Source: Mesorhizobium opportunistum WSM2075 (lineage in GTDB: Bacteria; Pseudomonadota; Alphaproteobacteria; Rhizobiales; Rhizobiaceae). Taken from it: DNA of 64,000 bases. The notes beneath the pieces were generated by a model that was not told the DNA's origin, did not search any database, and saw only the letters and a program-made list of their open reading frames with translations. Position numbers and translations under genes: made by a program. The stretch spans positions 4,096,001 to 4,160,000 of the forward strand of contig NC_015675.1 in the NCBI RefSeq assembly GCF_000176035.2, given 5' to 3'. Each line of letters begins with the position of its first letter. Position 1 is the stretch's first letter. Shown here in pieces: positions 1-8,669 of this stretch.

Positions 1-506
1 CGTTCCTGATCGCGTCGCCCATTCTGTTCCTGATGGGTGCCTCGCTGGTCTATTTCTTCTTCACGCCGATGGTGATGTGGTTCTTCCTCGCCATGCAGCA
101 GGCTGGCACCGACGATCAGGTGCAAATCTCACTCCTGCCGAAAGTGTCGGAGTATCTCAGCCTCATCATGACGCTGATTTTCTCCTTCGGCCTGGTGTTC
201 CAGCTGCCGGTGGTGACCAGCCTGATGACACGCGTCGGCATGCTGTCGTCCAAGGCGCTGGCGGAAAAGCGCAAATGGGCGATAGTCATTGCCTTCATCG
301 TTGCCGCCGTGCTGACACCGCCGGATCCGATGAGCCAGATCGGCTTGGCCATTCCGACCATCCTTCTCTACGAGGTCTCGATCTGGGCCGCGCGGTGGAT
401 CGAGCGGGATCAGGAAAAGCAGCGGGTGGCGCGCGAGAAGCAGGAAGCCGGCGAGACCGTGGCAGATAAAGCGCCGGACGAGCCCCCAGCGCCGGCTGCT
501 TCGTAA
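1..506 (+). CDS. tatC: Sec-independent translocase subunit TatC (5' truncated)
   Basis: C-terminal part of TatC, the multi-spanning inner-membrane protein that recognises twin-arginine signal peptides in the Tat complex. The frame is open from base 3 to the stop at 504-506; the true start lies outside the window. Visible are the last hydrophobic helices, including FGLVFQLPVV and the late TPPDPMSQ loop followed by IPTILLYEVSIW, both typical of TatC. After the last helix comes a charged cytoplasmic tail rich in Glu, Lys and Pro. serS follows after about 100 bp on the same strand, a common rhizobial order. Confidence 0.93.
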   Translation, partial: FLIASPILFLMGASLVYFFFTPMVMWFFLAMQQAGTDDQVQISLLPKVSEYLSLIMTLIFSFGLVFQLPVVTSLMTRVGMLSSKALAEKRKWAIVIAFIVAAVLTPPDPMSQIGLAIPTILLYEVSIWAARWIERDQEKQRVAREKQEAGETVADKAPDEPPAPAAS

Positions 507-608
507 GACAACAGGCAGCGCTGGAAATAGACAGTCGCTGTCCGCTCTATCTTGCATCAATCAAGGATGCGGTTTACGCCCTCTCGCATAGCTGAGGACG
601 GATAAACC

Positions 609-1913
609 ATGCTTGACATCAAATGGATTCGCGACAACCCGAAGGCCCTTGTCGAGGCGCTGGTCAAGCGCTCGTGGTCGGCGGCTGAGGCGCAGTCCAC
701 GGTTGATGAATTGATCGCCATGGACGAGGCGCGGCGCGAGCATGTCACCGAGCTGCAGACCAGTCAGGAGCGCCGCAACGCCGCCTCGAAGGAGATCGGC
801 AACGCCATGCGTTCGGGCGATGCGGCCCTTGCGGAAAGGCTGAAAGCCGAAGTCGGCGAGATCAAGACCTTCATCCAGAATGGCGAGGCGCGCGAGCGCG
901 AACTCGACAAGGCGCTGAACGACGCGCTTGCCGTGCTGCCCAATGTGCCGTTCGACGACGTGCCGGTCGGCAAGGACGAGCACGACAATGTGGTCAAGCA
1001 TATCGTCGGCGAAGTGCCGACGCGCCGGAACTGGGTGAAGGAGCATTTCGAGATCGGCGAAGCGCTCGGCATGATGGATTTCGAGCGCGCGGCAAAACTG
1101 TCGGGCTCACGCTTCACCGTCCTGAAGAGCGGTCTGGCACGGATGGAGCGCGCGATCGGCCAGTTCATGCTCGACTTGCACACCAACGAGCACGGCTATG
1201 AGGAAATCATTCCGCCGCTGATGGTGCGCGACGAGGTGCTGTTCGGCACCAACCAGTTGCCGAAGTTCGAGGAGGATCTGTTCTTCACGCAGCACGGGGA
1301 TGGCCGGCTTGGCCTGATCCCCACCGCCGAAGTGCCGCTCACCAATCTGGTGCGCGAGGAAATCACCGCGCATGAAAAGCTGCCGCTGCGCTATACGGCG
1401 CTGACGCCGTGCTTCCGCTCGGAAGCAGGGTCGGCCGGGCGCGACACGCGCGGCATGCTGCGCCAGCACCAGTTCTACAAGGTCGAGCTGGTCTCGATCA
1501 CCGATCAGGAATCGTCGCTCGCCGAGCATGAGCGGATGACGCAATGCGCCGAGGAAGTGCTGAAGCGGCTCGGCCTGCCGTTCCGGACCATGGTGCTGTG
1601 CACCGGCGACATGGGTTTTGGCGCGCGCAAGACCTATGACATCGAGGTCTGGCTGCCCGGCCAGAACGCCTATCGCGAAATCTCGTCCTGCTCTGTCTGC
1701 GGCGATTTCCAGGCGCGCCGCATGGACGCTCGCTACAAGGACAAGGACGGCAAGGGCAACCGCTTCGTCCATACGCTGAACGGTTCGGGCACCGCTGTCG
1801 GCCGCGCTCTCATAGCTGTCATCGAAAACTATCAGAATGAGGATGGCAGCGTAACCATTCCTGAAGTGCTGCGGCCTTACATGGGCGGTCTGGAAAAGAT
1901 CGAATCGAAATAA
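609..1913 (+). CDS. serS: Seryl-tRNA synthetase
   Basis: Charges tRNA-Ser with serine in the cytoplasm. The 434-aa product has the usual length and begins [11 protein letters not shown], the standard SerRS start. The N-terminal ~110 residues form the charged antiparallel coiled-coil tRNA-binding arm. The class II catalytic core follows, with the motif 2 region ([16 protein letters not shown]) and motif 3 near the end ([19 protein letters not shown]). The stop TAA shares its last base with the ATG of surE, so the two genes are probably co-translated. Confidence 0.97.
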   Translation: MLDIKWIRDNPKALVEALVKRSWSAAEAQSTVDELIAMDEARREHVTELQTSQERRNAASKEIGNAMRSGDAALAERLKAEVGEIKTFIQNGEARERELDKALNDALAVLPNVPFDDVPVGKDEHDNVVKHIVGEVPTRRNWVKEHFEIGEALGMMDFERAAKLSGSRFTVLKSGLARMERAIGQFMLDLHTNEHGYEEIIPPLMVRDEVLFGTNQLPKFEEDLFFTQHGDGRLGLIPTAEVPLTNLVREEITAHEKLPLRYTALTPCFRSEAGSAGRDTRGMLRQHQFYKVELVSITDQESSLAEHERMTQCAEEVLKRLGLPFRTMVLCTGDMGFGARKTYDIEVWLPGQNAYREISSCSVCGDFQARRMDARYKDKDGKGNRFVHTLNGSGTAVGRALIAVIENYQNEDGSVTIPEVLRPYMGGLEKIESK

Positions 1914-2671
1914 TGCGCATTCTTCTGACCAATGACGACGGCATTCATGCCGAGGGCCTGGCGTCGCTCGAACGCGTTGCCCGCACGCTCTCCGACGATG
2001 TCTGGGTGGTGGCGCCCGAGCAGGACCAGTCCGGCTATGCGCATTCGCTCTCGATCTCGGAGCCACTGCGGCTGCGCAAGATCGGCGAGAAGCATTTTGC
2101 CGTTCGCGGTACGCCGACAGACTGCGTCATCATGGGCGTGAAGAAGATCCTGCCCGGCGCACCCGACCTGATCCTGTCGGGCATCAATTCGGGCGCCAAC
2201 ATCGCAGACGACGTGACTTATTCGGGAACCGTCGCAGGCGCCATGGAAGGCGCGCTGCTCGGCATCCGCTCGATCGCGCTCAGCCAGGGCTACAGCACAG
2301 TCGGCGAGGATCGCGTGGTTCCCTATGAGACCACCGAGGCGCTGGCGCCGGCGCTGCTGAAGAAGCTTGTCGCGACGCCGCTGCCCGATGGCGTGCTGCT
2401 CAACGTCAATTTTCCGAACTGCCTTCCCGAGGAAGTCGCAGGCACCGTGGTCACCTCGCAGGGCAAGCTCGTGCACAGCCTTTGGGTCGACGAGCGGCGT
2501 GACGGGCGCGGCCTGCCTTACTATTGGCTGCGCTTCGGCCGCGAGCCGGTCGAGGGCAAGCAAGGCACCGATCTCTACGCACTGCGCAACCGCCTGGTGT
2601 CGGTGACGCCGTTGCAGCTCGACCTCACCGCGCATGAGATCCGTGACCAATTGAGCAAGGCGCTTGCATGA
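1913..2671 (+). CDS. surE: 5'/3'-nucleotidase SurE
   Basis: Metal-dependent nucleoside monophosphate phosphatase linked to stationary-phase survival. The 252-aa product starts [15 protein letters not shown], containing the acidic N-D-D metal-binding motif of the family; [19 protein letters not shown] is the second conserved block. It overlaps serS by one base upstream and pcm by four bases (ATGA) downstream. The surE-pcm-nlpD order is widely conserved in proteobacteria and supports the call. Confidence 0.96.
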   Translation: MRILLTNDDGIHAEGLASLERVARTLSDDVWVVAPEQDQSGYAHSLSISEPLRLRKIGEKHFAVRGTPTDCVIMGVKKILPGAPDLILSGINSGANIADDVTYSGTVAGAMEGALLGIRSIALSQGYSTVGEDRVVPYETTEALAPALLKKLVATPLPDGVLLNVNFPNCLPEEVAGTVVTSQGKLVHSLWVDERRDGRGLPYYWLRFGREPVEGKQGTDLYALRNRLVSVTPLQLDLTAHEIRDQLSKALA

Positions 2672-3327
2672 ACCAGGGCTTTCCAATCGACGATCGCGAA
2701 GGATTTGCGGCTTTCCTTTTGCGCCTGCGCGGCAGGGGAACGGTGCCAAAGGCGCTGATTGCGGCTTTCGAGGCGACGCCGCGGCGTGGCTTCCTGGCGG
2801 CACAGTTTCATCAGATCGCCTGGTCGGACCGCATGCTGCCGATCGAATGCGGCGAGGCGATCGAAGGGGCGGACATGCAAGCGGCGGTGATCGCCGCACT
2901 CGCCATCGAAGCGGGAAACCGCGTGCTCGAGATCGGAACCGGCTCTGCCTATACCGCGGCGGTGATGTCGCGGCTGGCGGCGCGGGTCGTCACCGTCGAC
3001 CGCTACAAGACGCTCGTCGAGCAGGCCAGGCAACGTTTCGAGGCGCTCGGCATCGGCAATGTCATCGTGCGCCAGGCGGATGGCTCCGGCGGTTTGCCCA
3101 ATGAAGGGCCATTCGACCGCATCGTCGCCTGGGCCGCCTTCGACAGCCTGCCGCGCTTCCTGCTCGATCAGCTATCGAGCGGCGGCATCGTCATCGCACC
3201 GATCGGCCCGGAGGAGGGCGAGCAGGTGCTGGCCAAGCTGACCAAGGTCGGCAGCCGTTTCGAGCGCGAGGATATCGGCCTTGTGCGGCTGCAGCCGATC
3301 CTGCGTAGCGTCGCCGCGGTGATCTAG
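2668..3327 (+). CDS. pcm: Protein-L-isoaspartate O-methyltransferase
   Basis: Repairs isoaspartyl damage in proteins using S-adenosylmethionine. The 219-aa product has the PCMT SAM-binding motif I ([19 protein letters not shown]) at about residues 89-107, then RIVAWAAF. The classical TGCGYQ stretch is replaced by TGSAY, common in alphaproteobacterial forms. It starts in an ATGA overlap with the surE stop and is followed by a repeat-like intergenic element before nlpD. Confidence 0.92.
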   Translation: MNQGFPIDDREGFAAFLLRLRGRGTVPKALIAAFEATPRRGFLAAQFHQIAWSDRMLPIECGEAIEGADMQAAVIAALAIEAGNRVLEIGTGSAYTAAVMSRLAARVVTVDRYKTLVEQARQRFEALGIGNVIVRQADGSGGLPNEGPFDRIVAWAAFDSLPRFLLDQLSSGGIVIAPIGPEEGEQVLAKLTKVGSRFEREDIGLVRLQPILRSVAAVI

Positions 3328-3461
3328 GCGCGTTGAGGTTCAGGTGAGGCCGTCCTGCAAATGGCTGATATCTGCGCTTCCAGCGCTGGCGCACTGAAGT
3401 ACGCTCCGCTCCGGTTCTCGGTATACCATTTTCGACTCGGCTTGACCTGAATCTCAACCCG
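3328..3461. repeat. RIME-like intergenic palindromic element
   Basis: About 134 bp directly after the pcm stop, bounded by 25-bp imperfect inverted repeats (3328-3352 and 3437-3461) whose cores are TTGAGGTTCAGGT and ACCTGAATCTCAA. The interior has shorter self-complementary pieces such as CGCTTCCAGCGCTGGCGC. It resembles the short Rhizobium-specific intergenic mosaic elements (RIME); that assignment rests on size, position and architecture. An AT-richer stretch (3480-3545) before the next gene may hold its promoter. Confidence 0.6.
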
Positions 3462-3584
3462 CCTCCAGTCCACTCGAAAATGTTTTAAGAAAATTTTCGT
3501 CGGATTCTAATGGGTTAACCGACCAGTAACATTAACGCGCTTTAATCCTGTCCAGTTGGTTCAGCGTTTGTGCGGGTTAGTGCG

Positions 3585-5117
3585 ATGCAATTCAGTGTTT
3601 TGAAGGCAAATAGTCGCAATCTGGCGCGGGGCTGCGCTGTTCTCATGATTGCAGGCGCGGCGGCAGGGTGCAGTTCCCAGGCTTCGCGGTTCAACAGTGT
3701 CGATGACGTCTTCACCTCTTCGACCAACAATCAGCGCGCCATCATCAACAAGCAGGATGCCGTACAGCCCTATCCGGGCGACGTCTCGGCCGCTCCGCTC
3801 GATGGCAGCCATACGCAGTCGGTGAGCCGCTCCAGCCTCGATCCGGTCTCCAGCCGGCCGTTGCCGCCGCCTGCCACAGCCCAGGCGCAACCCGAGCCGG
3901 CGCTCGCGCCTGCCGCCAATCCGGTGCGTGTCGCATCGGCGCCGGCCATGGTCCGGCCGGCTCCTCATGTCGACAGGACGACAACCGGCACCGTCGCGCC
4001 GGCCGCGAAGCCGTTCAAGGAAGCGCAGCCCGATGCGCCGAAGGTGGCGGAGGCGGGCAGGCCGCACGCGACCGAAATCGTCGTCAGGGACGGTGAGACC
4101 ATTTCCGGCCTGGCAGCGCATTACAAGGTGCCGGCCGATGTCATCATGAAGGTGAATGGCCTCAGCCCGACCAAGGGGCTGAAGAGCGGCCAGAAGATCG
4201 TCATCCCGGCCTATGCCTATTCGAGCAAGGCCGAGCCGAAGGTCGCCGACGCAAAGCCGGCGAAGGACGGGAAGCATAACCTGCCGGCCACCGCGCCGGA
4301 CAAGGTCGCAGTGCTGCCGCAGCAGCCGAAGCTCAAAGAAGGCAAGACTGCCGCTCAGGTCGACACGTCGGCCGCCGCAAGCCAGCCCAAGGAGCCCAAA
4401 CCAACGCAGGTGGCCAAGGCAACCAGTGCGGCTGGCACCTATACGGTCCAGTCGGGTGACACGATGTCGTCGATTGCCAGGAAGACCGGTGTCGGCGTCG
4501 TTGCGCTGAAGCAGGCCAACGGCATGAAGGATGGCTTGCTCAAGATCGGCCAGACCTTGAAGGTGCCGGCCGGCGGAACCGCGACTGTCGCCAGCGTCAA
4601 GCCGGCGAAGGTCGATCCGGTGACGACGGCAACGACGCAGCCTGCGGCAAAGACGACGCCGTCGGAAACGCTGGCATCCTACACGCCGCCGAAGAAGGAT
4701 GCGAAGGTCATCCAGCAGGCCGAGGACGACGACGCGGTGGCGCCGGATGCCACGGGTATCGGCAAGATGCGTTGGCCGGTGCGCGGCCGGGTGATCTCTG
4801 GTTTCGGATCCGGCAAGGACGGCGTCGACATCGCCGTGCCCTCGGGCACGCCGATCAAGGCGGCCGAGAACGGCGTCGTCATCTACGCCGGCGACGGCCT
4901 CAAGGAATTCGGCAACACGGTGCTGGTGCGCCACGAGAACGGCCTCGTCACCGTCTACGGCCACGCCAGTTCGATCGAGGTGCAGCGCGGCCAGAAGGTC
5001 AAGCGCGGACAGGAAATCGCGCTGTCTGGCATGAGTGGCACGACGGACTCGCCGAAGCTGCACTTCGAGGTGCGCAAGAACTCGGCCCCGGTCGACCCCT
5101 CGACCTATCTCGAATAG
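3585..5117 (+). CDS. nlpD: NlpD-like LysM/M23 lipoprotein, likely amidase activator
   Basis: Envelope lipoprotein with two LysM peptidoglycan-binding domains (about residues 163-208 and 283-330) and a C-terminal LytM/M23 domain (about 400-508). ATG at 3585 gives MQFSVLKANSRN and a lipobox ending AGAAAGC; a GTG at 3570 is the alternative start. The M23 active site looks degenerate: the first His of HxxxD is replaced (GKDGVDIAV), while LHFEV is kept. This is the state of E. coli NlpD, which activates cell-wall amidases instead of cutting. The linkers are Pro/Ala/Lys-rich. It sits in surE-pcm-nlpD order and is closed by a terminator. Confidence 0.9.
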   Translation: MQFSVLKANSRNLARGCAVLMIAGAAAGCSSQASRFNSVDDVFTSSTNNQRAIINKQDAVQPYPGDVSAAPLDGSHTQSVSRSSLDPVSSRPLPPPATAQAQPEPALAPAANPVRVASAPAMVRPAPHVDRTTTGTVAPAAKPFKEAQPDAPKVAEAGRPHATEIVVRDGETISGLAAHYKVPADVIMKVNGLSPTKGLKSGQKIVIPAYAYSSKAEPKVADAKPAKDGKHNLPATAPDKVAVLPQQPKLKEGKTAAQVDTSAAASQPKEPKPTQVAKATSAAGTYTVQSGDTMSSIARKTGVGVVALKQANGMKDGLLKIGQTLKVPAGGTATVASVKPAKVDPVTTATTQPAAKTTPSETLASYTPPKKDAKVIQQAEDDDAVAPDATGIGKMRWPVRGRVISGFGSGKDGVDIAVPSGTPIKAAENGVVIYAGDGLKEFGNTVLVRHENGLVTVYGHASSIEVQRGQKVKRGQEIALSGMSGTTDSPKLHFEVRKNSAPVDPSTYLE

Positions 5118-5171
5118 AAGAAAAAAAGCGATTTTGCGGGCCGTCTGACCTCCAGTCCAGCCCGCCGGCTC

Positions 5172-5199
5172 AGCCCGCCCCGCAAGGAGCGGGCTTTTT
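5172..5199 (+). terminator. Rho-independent terminator after nlpD
   Basis: Stem AGCCCGC / GCGGGCT with a 10-nt loop, followed directly by a run of T, 55 bp after the nlpD stop. The downstream gene is on the opposite strand, so this ends the surE-pcm-nlpD transcript. Confidence 0.85.
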
Positions 5200-5227
5200 C
5201 AGTTTGAAAGAACCTACTTCTCAAGGC

Positions 5228-6118
5228 TCAGAGATGATCACGCAGCGTGTCGGCGATCATCGTCTCAAGGCTGCTCGCCTTCACGCCGAGAAGCGTCTCG
5301 GCGTCGGAGAAATCGACCAGCAACGGGCTTTCGAAGAGGTAGCTCATCTCGATGAGTTCATGCATGCCCAACGCTTCCATCTCGGGGATCGAATAGGAAC
5401 GTGTGTCCACAATATTCCGGCGGAGCATCGCCGCGGTTTTATGGATGAGCTCCCGAGGTGAGGCGTGTTGGGAGGGAACATGAAATGCCCGGTCCCATTC
5501 ACCCGTGTAGCGGGAAGCCGCGACGAGCGTCTTGGCGACGTCCTTGGTGAACGTCCAGGCATGGGTTGCGTCGAGGTCACCGATGAAAGGGGTAGGTTTT
5601 TCCTCGATTATGGAGGGCAGGGCGAGGAGTGAGAAATAGCTGATCGCGCCATGTCCCAGATAGTCGCTGGACCGCACTTCGATTGCCGGTACATCGGCAC
5701 GAACCGCCCGCTGCCACATGATCGTCCTGACGGTTCCTTTCCTGGAAGTCGGATCCAGGGACAGGTCGGAGCGAAGCGGGCTGTCGGCATTTTGCCCATA
5801 GCCGTAAAGGTTGCCGAGCACGACCAGCTTCGCACCGACCGTTTCCGCGGCGCGCACGGTACCGTCGATGATCGGGAAAAAGTCGGTCGGCCACCGATGA
5901 TAGGTGGCCATGGCACACATGAAGATGGCATCGGCGTTTCGGCCGATACGCGATAGTTCCGCGGCATCGGTGGCGTCGGCCTGCACGGTGCGGACGTTTT
6001 GCAGCGCGTTCGAACCGACACTTCGGCTCGTCAAGACAACATCATGTCCCTCTTCGCCCAGAAGGCGCGCGGTCTCGCGACCAACCGGGCCTGCTCCGAC
6101 AACAACATAGAAACTCAT
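5228..6118 (-). CDS. NAD(P)-binding epimerase/reductase-like protein
   Basis: Rossmann-fold protein of the atypical/extended SDR type (NmrA or NAD-dependent epimerase-like). At the N-terminus MSFYVVVGAGPVGRETARLL shows the GxGxxGxxxA nucleotide-binding loop. The start at 6118 is preferred over 6133 because AGAGGT lies just upstream. No clear YxxxK catalytic pair was identified, although NLYGYG resembles the position of the epimerase Tyr. The substrate is unknown. It is divergent from an AraC regulator 98 bp away, which may control it. Confidence 0.75.
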   Translation of the reverse strand: MSFYVVVGAGPVGRETARLLGEEGHDVVLTSRSVGSNALQNVRTVQADATDAAELSRIGRNADAIFMCAMATYHRWPTDFFPIIDGTVRAAETVGAKLVVLGNLYGYGQNADSPLRSDLSLDPTSRKGTVRTIMWQRAVRADVPAIEVRSSDYLGHGAISYFSLLALPSIIEEKPTPFIGDLDATHAWTFTKDVAKTLVAASRYTGEWDRAFHVPSQHASPRELIHKTAAMLRRNIVDTRSYSIPEMEALGMHELIEMSYLFESPLLVDFSDAETLLGVKASSLETMIADTLRDHL

Positions 6119-6216
6119 GGCATGACCTCTCATCCAAGTTTGATGGAGAGGCGTAGGTACATAGCCACGGCATTGAAAATCGCGCTGGAATTGCCAAGTC
6201 TTGGACAGGTTTTGCC

Positions 6217-7047
6217 ATGAATGGAGAGGGCATGCGTCCGCAGGTCATTCCGGCCCCGTCCGATGTAACAATGGGCTCCCGGCATGTGGAAGCCGGGGTC
6301 CATCGTCTGCCCCGGGCGCCACACCATCGCATCATGGTGCATGCAAGTGCCGCGACGCGCTCCTACTGCAATGAGGTTCGACGATATTTCGTCAGGCGCG
6401 CCGGCGATATCGACCTGGTGCCTGCCGGACAGGAGGGCGGTTTCGAGGCTGAGACCCCATTCGACACGATCGAGATCGCCTTGCAGCCAGCCTTGCTGGA
6501 AAGGGTGGCGGCGGAACTTGGGGGTAAGGTGCAGGCTTTGCGGCTCGATACGCGCCATCTGCTTCGTGACCAGCGCATCGAACACCTCGCCCGGGCGCTC
6601 GAGAGCGATCTCAATGCAAAGTCGCCGAGCGGGTCGTTGTTTGCCGACAGCATCGGCGCAGCGCTCGCGGTGAGGCTGCTTGGCCTCGATGAACCTGATG
6701 TCGGTCGAACGAACCGGTTGTCGGATACCCAGCTCAAGCGCGTGCTGGACCATATCGAGGCTGCTCTCCACGAGCCCCTTTCGATCCATCGACTAAGCCG
6801 GGTTGCCGGCGCGAGCAGCTCGCACTTGCGGACATGGTTCAAGGTGGCGACCGGTGTCACCCTGCATCGCTACGTGTTGCGACGTCGCGTCGAACGTGCG
6901 CGCGTCCTGCTGCAGCGAGGCGATCTCAGCACAAGCGAGGTGGCGGAATTGACGGGCTTCGCACACCAGTCACACCTGGCGCATTGGATGCGCCGCGAGA
7001 TTGGTCAAACGCCGCGCGACTTGCGACGGGCGCTGCCGCCCAAATGA
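6217..7047 (+). CDS. AraC-family transcriptional regulator
   Basis: 276-aa regulator with a variable N-terminal sensing region and a C-terminal double helix-turn-helix. The second half reads LSRVAGASSSHLRTWFK and later LTGFAHQSHLAHWMRREIG, followed by TPRDLRRA, the AraC signature. It is transcribed away from the epimerase-like gene at 5228-6118, so the shared intergenic region probably carries its operator. The effector is unknown. The pair sits between blocks of core genes and may be an accessory insertion. Confidence 0.9.
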   Translation: MNGEGMRPQVIPAPSDVTMGSRHVEAGVHRLPRAPHHRIMVHASAATRSYCNEVRRYFVRRAGDIDLVPAGQEGGFEAETPFDTIEIALQPALLERVAAELGGKVQALRLDTRHLLRDQRIEHLARALESDLNAKSPSGSLFADSIGAALAVRLLGLDEPDVGRTNRLSDTQLKRVLDHIEAALHEPLSIHRLSRVAGASSSHLRTWFKVATGVTLHRYVLRRRVERARVLLQRGDLSTSEVAELTGFAHQSHLAHWMRREIGQTPRDLRRALPPK

Positions 7048-7084
7048 TCGTGACGTTGGATGGCGTTGGCGACGCGATCTAGCG

Positions 7085-8005
7085 TCAATCCTTCAGCGGT
7101 TTGCCAAGCCGGCCGGCCAGGTCCTGCGTGAACTGCCAGGCGACGCGGCCCGAGCGGCTGCCGCGGGTCGTTGCCCATTCCAGCGCCTCGGCGCGCAACT
7201 GCTCGGGGTCGACGTCGAGGCCGTGATGGCTGGCATAGCCGTTGATCATGTCGAGATATTCGTCCTGCGAGCATTTGTGGAAGCCGAGCCACAGGCCGAA
7301 CCGATCGGACAGCGAAACCTTTTCCTCGACCGCCTCGGACGGGTTGATGGCGGTCGAGCGCTCATTGTCGATCATGTCGCGCGGCAACAGATGGCGACGG
7401 TTCGAGGTGGCGTAGAAGATGACGTTGGCCGGGCGGCCTTCGACGCCGCCTTCGAGCGCTGCCTTCAGCGACTTGTAGGACGTGTCGTCATGGTCGAAGG
7501 ACAGATCATCGCAAAACAGGATGAAGCGGAAGGGAGCCGCCTTCAGCAAGCCCATCAGCTTCGGCAGCGTGTCGATGTCCTCGCGGTGGATCTCGATCAG
7601 CTTCAGTGGCAGGTCGGACCTGGACTGGTCGGACTTGGATTGGTCGGACTTGGATTGGTTGGATTTGGCTTTGGCATTGATTTCCGCATGCACGGCCTTG
7701 ACCAGCGACGATTTGCCCATGCCGCGCGCGCCCCACAAGAGCACGTTGTTGGCAGGGTGGCCGGCGGCGAAGCGCTCGGTGTTGTCGACCAGGATGTCGC
7801 GGACGCGGTCGACGCCGCGGATCAGGCCGATGTCGACGCGGTTGACCTTGCGCACCGGCTCCAGATAGCCGGGATCGGCCTGCCAGACGAAGCAGTCGGC
7901 TTCGCCGAGGTCGGTTTGGGGCACCGGCGGCGGGGCGAGGCGGCTGACGGCCTCGATCAGCCTGTCGAGTTTCTTGTTGAGGGCGTCGATGGTGCTGTCG
8001 GTCAT
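7085..8005 (-). CDS. DUF815 family AAA-type ATPase
   Basis: P-loop protein of the DUF815 family, function unknown. Walker A is LWGARGMGKSSLVKA and an acidic FCDDLSF block is the likely Walker B. The start at MTDSTIDALNKKL (8005) is chosen because the longer frame to 8137 would translate a palindromic repeat (8050-8140). Between Walker A and B the protein carries a run of four SKSDQ-like units encoded by a 15-bp tandem repeat, probably a surface loop. It lies between two plus-strand blocks. Confidence 0.88.
   Translation of the reverse strand: MTDSTIDALNKKLDRLIEAVSRLAPPPVPQTDLGEADCFVWQADPGYLEPVRKVNRVDIGLIRGVDRVRDILVDNTERFAAGHPANNVLLWGARGMGKSSLVKAVHAEINAKAKSNQSKSDQSKSDQSRSDLPLKLIEIHREDIDTLPKLMGLLKAAPFRFILFCDDLSFDHDDTSYKSLKAALEGGVEGRPANVIFYATSNRRHLLPRDMIDNERSTAINPSEAVEEKVSLSDRFGLWLGFHKCSQDEYLDMINGYASHHGLDVDPEQLRAEALEWATTRGSRSGRVAWQFTQDLAGRLGKPLKD
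7614..7673. repeat. 15-bp tandem repeat inside the DUF815 gene
   Basis: Four consecutive 15-bp units based on TCGGACTTGGATTGG: 7614-7628, 7629-7643, 7644-7658 and a diverged 7659-7673. Units 2 and 3 are identical. Being a multiple of three, the array keeps the frame open and encodes SKSDQ-type residues. Such an array can change copy number by slippage. Confidence 0.85.
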
Positions 8006-8049
8006 TTCAGGTCTTTTGCTTCGTTTCCTGGGGCAGGTGGGAGGGATCT

Positions 8050-8140
8050 TTTCGAATCCGTCGGGTTCGAAACCGGTTCCAACCTTTTGTTCGAGCGTGA
8101 TCTTTTCGGAAAACCGGCTCGCGCTTTTCGCGATCATGCT
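8050..8140. repeat. Rhizobial dispersed palindromic repeat
   Basis: Contains nested inverted segments (TTCGAATCCG/CGGGTTCGAA, CTTTTCGGAAAACCGG, GCGCTTTTCGCGATCATG). It resembles the dispersed repeat common in Rhizobiales genomes that combines CCGAAAACCGG with GATCATG ends; a second, shorter relative lies at 56068-56098. It sits just upstream of the DUF815 start and would be translated if the longer start were used, which argues for the shorter start. Confidence 0.6.
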
Positions 8141-8276
8141 CTAACACGGCTCAACAGGCCGGAAAAGCAGCCGATTTGCCGGGCCGCGCAGTTGCATTGA
8201 CAACTTTACCGACTATATTCCGGCCAAATTTCAAGGGGGCCGTTCGCGGCCGTTTTCAAAATTCAGGAGTACCTCG

Positions 8277-8618
8277 ATGTTCGTGACACCGGCATACGCC
8301 CAAGGCATCGGCGGCGCCTCTCCCGATATGTTCATCAGCATTTTGCCGTTTGTCCTGATTTTCGTGATCATGTATTTTCTGATCATCCGCCCGCAGCGCA
8401 CGCAGCTGAAGAAGCGCGGCGAGATGCTGGCGGCGGTCCGTCGCGGCGACACGGTCGTTACCGGCGGCGGTTTTGTCGGCAAGGTGACGAAGGTGATCGA
8501 CGACAATGAGCTCGAGATCGACCTCGGCGGCGGCACCAAGGTGACGGCGCTGCGTTCGACGATCGCCGATGTGCGCGTCAAGGGCGAACCGGTGGCCAAC
8601 CAGAACGCCAAGAAATAA
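8277..8618 (+). CDS. yajC: Preprotein translocase subunit YajC
   Basis: Small single-span inner-membrane partner of SecDF. The 113-aa protein has a hydrophobic helix (about residues 20-40, ILPFVLIFVIMYFLIIRP) followed by QRTQLKKRGEMLAAVRRGD and the VVTGGGFVGKV beta-domain block typical of YajC. An AGGAG lies 5-10 bp before the ATG. It is 51 bp upstream of secDF, the standard operon order. A possible promoter (TTGCAT-16 bp-TATATT) lies about 55-80 bp upstream. Confidence 0.95.
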   Translation: MFVTPAYAQGIGGASPDMFISILPFVLIFVIMYFLIIRPQRTQLKKRGEMLAAVRRGDTVVTGGGFVGKVTKVIDDNELEIDLGGGTKVTALRSTIADVRVKGEPVANQNAKK

Positions 8619-8669
8619 CCCAATTCCAGGCGGAGCGATCCGCGGACACGCTCTGACGGACGACGCCAT

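Noticed and set aside
3561..5063. 500-aa minus-strand frame opposite nlpD
   Set aside because: Arg/Gly/His-rich composition typical of an antisense shadow of a GC-rich gene; no family features.
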